Assembly: GCA_017399225.1 (NCBI GenBank)
Contig: JAFQEB010000098.1
Span: 1-17,123 of the forward strand
Length of the DNA stretch: 17,123 nucleotides
Direction: 5' to 3'
DNA from: Clostridia bacterium
GTDB taxonomy: Bacteria > Bacillota_A > Clostridia > Christensenellales > Aristaeellaceae
Shown here: piece by piece, positions 11,471 to 17,123 of the stretch
How the letters are laid out: the number at the start of each line of letters is the position of its first letter
Numbering within the stretch: position 1 is the stretch's first letter
The notes under the pieces: model-generated
Told to the model about the DNA's origin: nothing
The model's input: the letters and a program-made list of their open reading frames with translations, nothing else
The model's database searches: none
Translations under genes and position numbers: made by a program

Positions 11471-12502
11471 ATGAAAGGCAGACATCTTCTAATTTGCGTG
11501 CTGATAATTCTACTGCTGCTCCCTGCGGGCGCGGAGGCTGCAGATACACCCAGAATCGAGTTTTACATCACCCACTACATCGGCCATGTTGGCCGGGAAA
11601 GCAGCGTTGTCGTCAGCTGCAGAACGCCCCGGCTGATGCCTGCGGACAACAATGTGTTTGAACTGCGCAATCAGCGGGGCGAGGTGCTGGCGGCGAAGGA
11701 ATGGAATAACCCCGCCTCGCGCCTGACCTTCCGCTTCACGGTGCCGGAAAGCGCCCTGGGCGGCAATGAACTGTCCGTGTGGTTAAACGGCACCGACGTG
11801 ACGGCGGAACACGCTTATGCCGCCTATTCCGACCTGAAGGATCCGCGCGTTGCCTGCCTCACGCCGGAAACGCCGGCCATCGCCCTGACCATCGTCTGCG
11901 GCGGCGGGGGCAGCAGGGAGGTGGAGGAGATCCTCGCCGTGCTGGAGCGGCATCAGGTGAAATGCACCTTCTTCCTGGGCGGCGGCTGGCTGGAGGGCCA
12001 TGCAGAGGACGCCCGGCGCATCCTGGCGGCCGGACACGAGATCGGCAGCCACGGCTACCGGCATGTCCGCATGACGGAGATGGAGGATTACCGCAGTATG
12101 CGCAGCGTCATCACGAAGCTGAACGACCGCTGCGAAGCGCTGCTGGGGGTTCGCCCGCGGCTCTTCCGGGCGCCTTACAGCGACACCAACCAGAAGGTGA
12201 CCGCCCTGGTGCGGGCGGAGGGCATGGAGGAGATCCAGTGGAGCATCGACTCCCAGGACTGGGCGGACAAATACAGAGGCAAACCCCGGCAGATCCTCCA
12301 GCGGGTCACGGGCAAGGAGGCTGTTTCCGGCGCCGTCATCCAGTTCCACCTCAATGGCTACAACACTGCGCAGGTGCTGGACGAGGCGATCCCCATCTAC
12401 CGGGAGGAACGCGGGTTTCAGGTGGTCACCGTGGGCGAAATGCTGACGCTCTCCGGGCGCGAACTGCCGCAATTGCCGGGTACCTCCGGCGCGGCAGATT
12501 GA
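11471..12502 (+). CDS. Secreted NodB-fold polysaccharide deacetylase-like protein with altered motif 1
   Basis: A 343-residue protein. ATG 11471 is 8 nt after AAAGAGGG (11455-11462), better placed than the TTG at 11465. Residues 1-23 are a signal peptide (LLICVLIILLLLPAGAEA). Residues 25-125 are a strand-rich N-terminal domain, and residues about 135-330 form the NodB deacetylase barrel. Motif 2 is intact (SHGYRH; His194 and His198), as are motif 3 (FRAPYS; Arg233), motif 4 (WSIDSQDW) and the motif 5 His (QFHLNG; His293). Motif 1, normally TFDDG carrying the catalytic-base and metal-binding aspartates, reads TIVCGG at 140-145, so both aspartates are absent. Active members remove acetyl groups from peptidoglycan or chitin; this one is likely a pseudoenzyme or has a changed mechanism. 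It sits just upstream of a cell-wall amidase. Confidence 0.85.
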   Translation: MKGRHLLICVLIILLLLPAGAEAADTPRIEFYITHYIGHVGRESSVVVSCRTPRLMPADNNVFELRNQRGEVLAAKEWNNPASRLTFRFTVPESALGGNELSVWLNGTDVTAEHAYAAYSDLKDPRVACLTPETPAIALTIVCGGGGSREVEEILAVLERHQVKCTFFLGGGWLEGHAEDARRILAAGHEIGSHGYRHVRMTEMEDYRSMRSVITKLNDRCEALLGVRPRLFRAPYSDTNQKVTALVRAEGMEEIQWSIDSQDWADKYRGKPRQILQRVTGKEAVSGAVIQFHLNGYNTAQVLDEAIPIYREERGFQVVTVGEMLTLSGRELPQLPGTSGAAD

Positions 12503-12528
12503 CAACGCGAGGGCCAAAACGGTATAAT
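12499..12528 (+). promoter_or_regulatory. Sigma-A promoter of the amidase-MBL operon
   Basis: TTGACA (12499-12504), an 18-bp spacer and TATAAT (12523-12528). Both hexamers are perfect. The -35 box overlaps the TGA stop (12500-12502) of the deacetylase-like gene. Confidence 0.9.
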
Positions 12529-12570
12529 GTATTATGAAGGTATATGTGCCTTCGTGAAAGGATGAAGACC

Positions 12571-13893
12571 ATGCGCAAGCTGATCCCCCTGCTGCTGCTG
12601 CTTTTGTGCCTGCCGCTCACGGCCCTGGCCGCCGGTGCGGAGCTGACCCTGACGGCGGAGGAAATGGGCTTTGCCTACGACCTGACGGCGGAGGGCAATG
12701 AGTTTGTGGTGCTGATCTGGGAGGGAAAGAACGAAACCGGCCGCCAGACCCTCTACAGCGGGGACGGGCATTTTACCGGCCGTGTGGCGCTGGATTACTC
12801 CCCCATGGGCGGTAAGTTCACGGTCACCGTGCAGAACCTCAAGCAGAACCGCATTGCCCGGGAGACTGTGATGATCCCGGAGGCTGCGGGCTATGCTGCC
12901 CCTGCGGGCAGGGCGAATGCTGCCGTCAAGACCCTGACGCTGGAGGAGACCCCCACAGGCTTCCGCTACTCCTTCACCGCCAAGGATACGGATTATATGC
13001 TGCTTTACTTCCGCTCCAAGCAGCAGACGGCCACCTTCCCCGTGTACCCGGTCAATGACGAGGGGCTTTATGAGGGCGAGGTCGTCTCTCCCCTGACCTA
13101 TTGCCGCACCCAGTTCACCGTGCAGGTGCGCAACGCCAAGGGCTCCGTGAAGAAGGAAGCCACCTGCCGCAAAGCCTGGGCCATCCCCGAGGCAGCCCAG
13201 GCACAGGAGGGCCGCCTTTCCGGCGTAGTGGTGTGCATCGACCCCGGGCACCAGGAGAACGGCCGCTTCGTCACCGAGCCCATCGGCCCCGGCCTGAGCG
13301 GCAAGACCAGCGGCAAGGGCGGCATGGCCCAGGGCAAGGTGACGTTGCGCAAGGAGGATATCGTGGTGCTGGAGACGGCCATGCGCCTGCGGGATATCCT
13401 GGTCTCCCAGGGCGCAACGGTGGTGCTGACCCGCGACGTACAGGACGTATTCCATACCAACATCGAGCGGTGCGAGATTGCAGCCGCGGCGGGCGCGCAT
13501 GTGATGCTGCGACTGCACTGCAACAATTCCTCCAATGCCAACAAGACCGGCATCCAGATCTACAGCCCGCTGAATTCCGATTATGCAAGGGCGGTGGCCG
13601 CCCCGGAGGAATACCGGGCGATGGGCGAGACCCTGCTGGCCGCCATGAAGGACGCCGTGGGCTATGAGCAGAAGGACGCCACCGGCGTAGTGCGCCTCAA
13701 CGATAACTATGTGGGCAACAACTGGGCGCAGATGGCCTGCTTCCTGGTGGAGATGGGCTACATGAGCAATGTGGGCGAGGATATCAAGCTGGCCACGCCC
13801 GAATACCAGCAGATGCTGGCCGAGGGCATGGCGGAGGGCGTTTATCAGCTGGCCCTGATGCGCGGCTGGATCGAACCGGAAGCGACCGAATAA
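12571..13893 (+). CDS. Secreted N-acetylmuramoyl-L-alanine amidase (Amidase_3) with duplicated N-terminal beta domain
   Basis: A 440-residue protein. ATG 12571 is chosen because AAAGGA (12557-12562) is about 8 nt upstream; ATG 12562 lies on the ribosome site and ATG 12544 has none. A signal peptide (LIPLLLLLLCLPLTALA) precedes two homologous beta-rich domains of about 75 residues each. The first runs LTLTAEEMGFAYDLTA to FTVTVQNLKQ and the second LTLEETPTGFRYSFTA to FTVQVRNAKG; they align throughout. Residues about 220-430 are the zinc amidase: IDPGH (His227), KED (Glu262), LRLHCNN (His316), and the catalytic FLVEMGYMSN (Glu394). All three zinc ligands and the catalytic Glu are present. The family cleaves the lactyl-peptide bond between MurNAc and L-Ala in the wall. 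The N-terminal pair probably targets the enzyme to the envelope. The MBL gene follows 12 bp downstream. Confidence 0.92.
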   Translation: MRKLIPLLLLLLCLPLTALAAGAELTLTAEEMGFAYDLTAEGNEFVVLIWEGKNETGRQTLYSGDGHFTGRVALDYSPMGGKFTVTVQNLKQNRIARETVMIPEAAGYAAPAGRANAAVKTLTLEETPTGFRYSFTAKDTDYMLLYFRSKQQTATFPVYPVNDEGLYEGEVVSPLTYCRTQFTVQVRNAKGSVKKEATCRKAWAIPEAAQAQEGRLSGVVVCIDPGHQENGRFVTEPIGPGLSGKTSGKGGMAQGKVTLRKEDIVVLETAMRLRDILVSQGATVVLTRDVQDVFHTNIERCEIAAAAGAHVMLRLHCNNSSNANKTGIQIYSPLNSDYARAVAAPEEYRAMGETLLAAMKDAVGYEQKDATGVVRLNDNYVGNNWAQMACFLVEMGYMSNVGEDIKLATPEYQQMLAEGMAEGVYQLALMRGWIEPEATE

Positions 13894-13905
13894 AGGAGAA
13901 GAAAG

Positions 13906-14769
13906 ATGAAGAAGCTGCTGCTCACCCTGCTGAGCGTGCTGCTGCTGCCTGTGATGGCGGCGGCCGAGGTGCATTTTATCGAGGATAAGACCGGTCTGCC
14001 GGAAGGCTGGGCGGACAAGGAGATCTTGCGGATGACCGTGGTGGATACAAACCGCTCCGACGCGATCATCCTGCAGTGTGGCGGCGAGGCAATGATGGTG
14101 GACGGCGGTTTTAACAGCCACTACAAGCGCGTCTTTGCTACGCTGGACAGCTATGGCATCACGGAGCTGAAGTATCTCTACAGCACCCACTGCGACGGCG
14201 ATCATTCCGAGGGCCTGACCACCATCATGAATAGCGACCTGTACAGCCCCGGTCTGCTGCTTTCCCCCAACAAGGAAAGCTACGACGACCCGGATGACCA
14301 TCACGAGAAGATGGTGCGGGCCTCCAAGCGGCACAATGTCCCCTATCAGGTCATTGACGACGGCGATGTGTTCACTCTGGGCAGCGCGACCCTCACCGTG
14401 ATGCGCTGCGACCAGAAGTGGGGCCAGAATGCCCGCAGCGCAGCCTGCCGCGTGGACTTTGCCGGCGGCTCCATCCTCCTGCTGGCGGATGTGAGCACCC
14501 GTGTGCTCAACTACTGGATGGAGACCCGTGACCCGGCGGAATTCAAGTGTGATGTGATGAAGGCCAACCACCACGGCATCGACGGCATTCCGGCAGACTT
14601 CATGGCTGCCGCCGACCCGGGTGCGATCATCTGCACCAACAACACCATCTACGACCACGATATCAACCTGGAAAAGATGGGCGCACTCTACTCCGGCGAC
14701 GGCAGCGTCTATATCGAAACCGACGGCACGGACTGGTACGTCTGGCAGGACCCCAACTGGATCGACTGA
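13906..14769 (+). CDS. Secreted ComEC/Rec2-type metallo-beta-lactamase-fold protein, paralog 1
   Basis: A 287-residue protein; ATG 13906 follows AAGGAG, and it is likely co-transcribed with the amidase. A signal peptide (residues 1-20, LLLTLLSVLLLPVMAAA) precedes a metallo-beta-lactamase fold: SDAIILQCGGEAMMVDGG, the metal motif H95-C-D-G-D-H100 (HxDxDH, the ComEC form), LLLADVS, and NHHGID (His222, His223). The stand-alone exported form of this ComEC-like domain is common in Clostridia and often called hydrolase without a known substrate; nuclease or phosphodiesterase activity is possible. The C-terminus (YSGDGSVYIETDGTDWYVWQ) closely matches that of the minus-strand gene at 14995, which has the same length. 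The two paralogs are convergent and separated by inverted 7-bp repeats. Confidence 0.85.
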   Translation: MKKLLLTLLSVLLLPVMAAAEVHFIEDKTGLPEGWADKEILRMTVVDTNRSDAIILQCGGEAMMVDGGFNSHYKRVFATLDSYGITELKYLYSTHCDGDHSEGLTTIMNSDLYSPGLLLSPNKESYDDPDDHHEKMVRASKRHNVPYQVIDDGDVFTLGSATLTVMRCDQKWGQNARSAACRVDFAGGSILLLADVSTRVLNYWMETRDPAEFKCDVMKANHHGIDGIPADFMAAADPGAIICTNNTIYDHDINLEKMGALYSGDGSVYIETDGTDWYVWQDPNWID

Positions 14770-14779
14770 CACAGCAAAA

Positions 14780-14816
14780 GGCACGGCACCCACGCGGAGG
14801 CCGTGCCATTATATTA
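14780..14816 (+). terminator. Probable terminator of the amidase-MBL operon
   Basis: A perfect 8-bp stem GGCACGGC/GCCGTGCC (14780-14787 with 14800-14807), followed by ATTATATTATT rather than a pure T-run. The A/T-rich tail merges into the 7-bp repeat array. Confidence 0.6.
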
Positions 14817-14991
14817 TTCACTATTCATTATTCATTCTTCATTATTCATTCCAAGTCGGCACTCGCAGCCGGAAGGAGGGTGCGCTTTCTGCATGTCGCC
14901 GCTTCCCGTGCAGTGCGGGGTTTTCCACCATGAGTGAATAATGAATAGTGAATAATGAATAATGGATAGTGGATAGTGGATAGTGGATAGT
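14813..14991. repeat. Inverted arrays of 7-bp repeats between convergent MBL paralogs
   Basis: The left array (14813-14850) holds five ATTATTC-type heptamers (ATTATTC, ACTATTC, ATTATTC, ATTCTTC, ATTATTC). The right array (14936-14991) holds eight heptamers in the complementary sense: GAATAAT, GAATAGT, GAATAAT, GAATAAT and then four identical GGATAGT. The arrays are imperfect inverted complements around an 85-bp GC-rich centre. The perfect GGATAGT run stops 3 bp before the stop codon of the minus-strand MBL gene, so copy-number change there would not alter the protein but would alter its 3' untranslated region. Confidence 0.9.
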
Positions 14992-14994
14992 GGG

Positions 14995-15858
14995 TCATCG
15001 CGCCCGGGTCGTCTTCTCCCCCTGGGTCACATACCAGTCCGTGCCGTCGGTCACCAGGGTGATCTCCCCATCGCCGGAGTATATTACCGGCAGATTCCGG
15101 CTGTCGGCCTGGAGCTGGAGGGTGGGGGCGTCGGCGCTTTCCGAGTTGCATAGGATCAGGGCGGGAGCCACTGCGTCCAGCAGCTCCGGCACCATGGCGT
15201 TCTCCCCGTGGTGCGGGGCCTTGACGATCTCCGCCCCGAGCGTACCCTCCGGCAGGGCCTTCAGGTGTGCCTTCTGGGCTGTGCCGGTCAGGTCGGCCAG
15301 CAGCAGCATCCGGCTCTCTCCGAAGGTGATCAGCTGGATGGCGCTGCGCTCGTTCATGCCGGGGTATTCGGTGTTGCGGTAGATGTGGATGCTGGCGTCG
15401 CCCAGGGGGAAAACGTCGCCGTCCCGCACCAGGCGGAAGGGGATCCCCTTTTCCCAGGCCAGCTTCACGGCCTGCTGGTGGAAGCTGTCATCGTTCCAGT
15501 CGGCGGTGAAGGGCGACATGAAGCGGCCGGGCGTGTAGCCCTGCTGCATCAGGTGGAGCAGCCCCTCAATATGATCGTTGTGGGGGTGCGTGTTGAGGAA
15601 GTAGCGGAAGTCCGTCAGGCCCCGCTTTTCCAGGTCGTGCTGGAGGGCTCTGCCCCAGGAGGCGTCGCCGCCGTCGATGAGCATGGCCTCCCCGCCGCAC
15701 TCCAGGAGGATCGCGTCCGACCGGCCCGTCTGCAGGAAGGTCACCCGCAGCGTTGCGCGCTCAGCCCAGTCGGCAGGGGGCTCGGCGTTCAGGTGGATCT
15801 CCGCCAGGGCGCAGGCGGGCAGGCAGAGCAGGATCAGAAGAATCAGGAATTTGCGCAT
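14995..15858 (-). CDS. Secreted ComEC/Rec2-type metallo-beta-lactamase-fold protein, paralog 2
   Basis: A 287-residue protein starting at 15858, with AGGAG 7 nt upstream on the minus strand. The N-terminus is a signal peptide ending CALA/EI; an LPAC could act as an imperfect lipobox. MBL motifs are SDAILLECGGEAMLIDGG, H91-P-H-N-D-H96 (the classical HxHxDH dinuclear zinc motif), LLLADLTG, and APHHGEN. It has the same length and the same C-terminal YSGDG...TDGTDWYVTQ pattern as the convergent gene at 13906, so they are paralogs from an inverted duplication or independent expansion. They differ in the second metal-motif residue (His93 here, Asp97 there), hinting at different metal use or substrate. 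The GNAT gene lies 37 bp upstream on the same strand, so the two may share a transcript. Substrate unknown. Confidence 0.85.
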   Translation of the reverse strand: MRKFLILLILLCLPACALAEIHLNAEPPADWAERATLRVTFLQTGRSDAILLECGGEAMLIDGGDASWGRALQHDLEKRGLTDFRYFLNTHPHNDHIEGLLHLMQQGYTPGRFMSPFTADWNDDSFHQQAVKLAWEKGIPFRLVRDGDVFPLGDASIHIYRNTEYPGMNERSAIQLITFGESRMLLLADLTGTAQKAHLKALPEGTLGAEIVKAPHHGENAMVPELLDAVAPALILCNSESADAPTLQLQADSRNLPVIYSGDGEITLVTDGTDWYVTQGEKTTRAR

Positions 15859-15895
15859 CAGGCATCTCCTTATGAATGATATTCGGCAGATCCGG

Positions 15896-16435
15896 TCAAA
15901 GTCGGTTCTGAACGGCAGCGACGGGCAGTGGTTCCTTCGGAGGCTGGGAGAAAACTCCTAATTCCTTCCCCAGCCAGATGACGTCGTGCCACTTGCCCAA
16001 TTTATACCCCGTGTGCGGGAAGACGCCCAGCTCCGTAAAACCGAACCGGCGGTGCAGCCCGATGCTGCGCTCGTTGGGCAGGGTGATGCAGGAATAGGAG
16101 TTCAGGTAGCCCTGGGCCTGCAGGAGGCGCAGGCAGGCGTCCATCAGCAGCCGCCCAAGGCCGCGGCCTGTGCTGCCGGGGGCAAGATAAAGGGTCAGCT
16201 CCACATTCCAGCGGTAGGCCTCCTTTGTGCGGAATGCTCCGGCGTAGATGAACCCCTGCACACGGCCGTCCTCCTCCGCAACGAGGAAGGGGTAACGCTC
16301 ATCCGCCATACGGGCGGCGTAATCCCCGGGGGCGGGCGTCTCGGTGGCGAAGGTGATGGCGGTTTCCTGCACATAATGGGCGTAGATATCCGCCACGGCA
16401 GGTGCGTCGGCGGGCACGGCAAAACGGATGGACAC
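15896..16435 (-). CDS. GNAT N-acetyltransferase of the phosphinothricin/methionine sulfoximine (Pat/MddA) type
   Basis: A 179-residue cytoplasmic acetyltransferase. The start is GTG with first base at 16435, preceded by GGGGAGGG; the open frame extending far upstream runs through repeats and is not coding. Family landmarks are IRFAVPADAPAVADIYAHYV, TAITFATETP, YPFLVAEEDGRVQGFIYAG, the segment AYRWNVELTLYLAPG, the acetyl-CoA loop GSTGRGLGRLL (R/Q-x-x-G-x-G/A), ITLPNERSIGLHRRFGF, and KLGKWHDVIWLGKEL. The family acetylates the amino group of phosphinothricin, methionine sulfoximine or methionine sulfone, and probably guards against such glutamate analogues; many members have other amine substrates. 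It has its own promoter (16466-16495). No terminator separates it from the MBL gene downstream. Confidence 0.92.
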   Translation of the reverse strand: MSIRFAVPADAPAVADIYAHYVQETAITFATETPAPGDYAARMADERYPFLVAEEDGRVQGFIYAGAFRTKEAYRWNVELTLYLAPGSTGRGLGRLLMDACLRLLQAQGYLNSYSCITLPNERSIGLHRRFGFTELGVFPHTGYKLGKWHDVIWLGKELGVFSQPPKEPLPVAAVQNRL

Positions 16436-16465
16436 AGGCTTCCCTCCCCGTGAGGCGTTTGCATC

Positions 16466-16495
16466 ATCATAGCACAGGAGGCGCTTCCTTGGCAA
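16466..16495 (-). promoter_or_regulatory. Sigma-A promoter of the GNAT gene
   Basis: On the minus strand TTGCCA (16490-16495), an 18-bp spacer and TATGAT (16466-16471) with a TGC extension, 30 bp upstream of the GTG start. Confidence 0.75.
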
Positions 16496-16560
16496 GCGGT
16501 GGAGCGCAAGCTCAAGGATGCCCGTGGGCGGGAGGCTCGTCCGGCTTTGGCCTGCGCCGG

Positions 16561-17002
16561 AACCCACCTTCTCCCAAGGGGAAGGCTGATCAGCCGGCGA
16601 GGTGCAACCTTCCAGGTCAGGATTCCGGACGGGGGCGTGAAGAACACCGCACCCCAAAGGCTCCCCCTTCGGGGGAGCTCCCGCGCAGCGGGTGAGAGGG
16701 CCCTGCGCGTCCGCAGACGCGCCTCTTGCGGCAGAATGGGACTGCGGCAAAGCGGGCGAGCAATGCTCGCCCCTACGGGATACGCCATTTGCAACCTTCC
16801 CCCCTGGGGAAAGGGGGACCGCCGCGCCAGCGGTGGTGGATGAGGCCGTCGCCTCTACAGGAGCTTCGGCGGGCTCAACGAAGCCAAAAGCCTCCCTCCT
16901 TGAGGGAGGTGTCATCGCGCTCGCGCGATGACGGTGGGAGCCTGCGCCGGCAGCGGTGGATAAGGCCGTTGCCTCTACAGGAGCTTCGGTGGAATCAACA
17001 AA
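16561..17002. repeat. GC-rich hairpin modules, array 2
   Basis: This interval has no supported gene. It contains the same module family as 7576-7921. Heads are at about 16565 (CACCTTCTCCC/GGGGAAGG), 16659 (GGCTCCCCC/GGGGGAGC), 16792 (ACCTTCCCCC) and 16889 (GCCTCCCTC/GAGGGAGG). The array also has a GGGCGAGC-AAT-GCTCGCCC hairpin followed by CCTACGG (about 16754-16777), a CGGTGGTGGATGAGGCC segment at 16831, and GATGACGGTGGGAG at 16927. A segment with GCCTCTACAGGAGCTTCGG is directly repeated 120 bp apart (16851 and 16971). Between 16496 and 16561 nothing is recognised. Confidence 0.75.
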
Positions 17003-17009
17003 GAGTGAT

Positions 17010-17038
17010 TTGTCAAACCAAGTGCAACACATTATAAA
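17010..17038 (+). promoter_or_regulatory. Candidate sigma-A promoter at the window end
   Basis: TTGTCA (17010-17015), a 17-bp spacer and TATAAA (17033-17038). The same stretch reads like an IS30-family inverted-repeat end on the minus strand (GTGTTGCACTTGG then TTTGACAAATC); such ends can carry a -35 hexamer. There is no competing evidence for either reading. Confidence 0.45.
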
Positions 17039-17044
17039 GTTCAA

Positions 17045-17121
17045 GATCCCAAAGGAATTGAGGTGACTGGAAATTGAGCACCTTACGAGGCCTGGCGTTG
17101 ATCAACGCCAGGTTTCGTTTT
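17045..17121 (+). ncRNA. Candidate small RNA of about 77 nt
   Basis: It runs from the expected start of the 17010-17038 promoter to a strong terminator at 17091-17121 and contains no convincing gene. A weak GAGG then TTG (17074) could start a 16-residue peptide reading through the hairpin, which would be unusual. It could be an sRNA or the truncated leader of an insertion sequence. Confidence 0.3.
17091..17121 (+). terminator. Intrinsic terminator at the window end
   Basis: A perfect 22-bp palindrome (CCTGGCGTTGA and its complement, 17091-17112) followed by TTTCGTTTT. Only the plus-strand side has a T-run, so it terminates rightward transcription. Confidence 0.8.
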
Positions 17122-17123
17122 AG

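Noticed and set aside
12532..14793. Open frame of 753 codons on the minus strand
   Set aside because: It is antisense to the amidase and MBL paralog 1, both of which have full catalytic motifs. Composition is typical of a shadow frame.
16436..17044. Long upstream extension of the GNAT frame
   Set aside because: It passes through hairpin array 2 and the GNAT promoter. The GTG at 16435 has a strong GGGGAGGG site and gives the expected family length.

Overview
The window looks like chromosome from an anaerobic Clostridia-type Firmicute, possibly a Christensenellales or Oscillospirales gut or rumen lineage. The evidence is mixed: a clostridial reverse-type rubrerythrin, a flavin reductase fused to rubredoxins, a cobalamin riboswitch driving an ECF S component, DUF6273 and PepSY secreted proteins, many short clostridial signal peptides, strong AGGAGG-type ribosome sites and near-consensus sigma-A promoters (several with a TGn extended -10). 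The placement is inferred from gene content only. Most genes are GC-rich. The SnoaL-like gene at 458 and the TPR-DUF6273 gene at 2613 look visibly lower in GC.

Region 1 (1-2015): the 3' part of a rubrerythrin gene, then small cargo genes (SnoaL-like; PepSY protein plus ABM monooxygenase). After each cargo block the last codons of the rubrerythrin gene reappear as an orphan tail, and every copy of the tail is followed by its own hairpin terminator. This repeated gene-tail architecture is the most unusual thing in the window. Region 2 (2016-5276): a minus-strand lipocalin-like lipoprotein, a divergent TPR-DUF6273 membrane-anchored protein, a short-chain dehydrogenase, then a 303-bp hairpin-rich element bounded by 24-bp inverted repeats. 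Region 3 (5277-7973): a flavin reductase with two rubredoxin domains, an exported parvulin foldase with a strong terminator, and about 350 bp of tandem hairpin modules.

Region 4 (7974-9276, minus strand): a compact B12-controlled operon made of promoter, cobalamin riboswitch, DUF4430 (transcobalamin-C-terminal-like) protein and ECF transporter S component overlapping by 4 nt. It has no ATPase or T component, so it would rely on a shared ECF module elsewhere. Region 5 (9328-11342): murA and a J-domain protein, probably one transcript, with hairpins flanking the murA Shine-Dalgarno. Region 6 (11471-15858): exported cell-envelope enzymes: a NodB-fold protein lacking the motif-1 aspartates, a zinc amidase with two N-terminal beta domains, and two 287-aa metallo-beta-lactamase-fold paralogs that face each other across an inverted array of 7-bp repeats. 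Region 7 (15896-17123): a phosphinothricin-type GNAT acetyltransferase, a second field of hairpin modules, and a promoter-to-terminator unit of about 77 nt at the window edge that could be a small RNA.

The rubrerythrin and the flavin reductase-rubredoxin protein fit an O2/peroxide detoxification theme. MurA, the amidase, the deacetylase-like protein and the foldase fit envelope biogenesis. No complete transposase, CRISPR array, rRNA or tRNA was seen.
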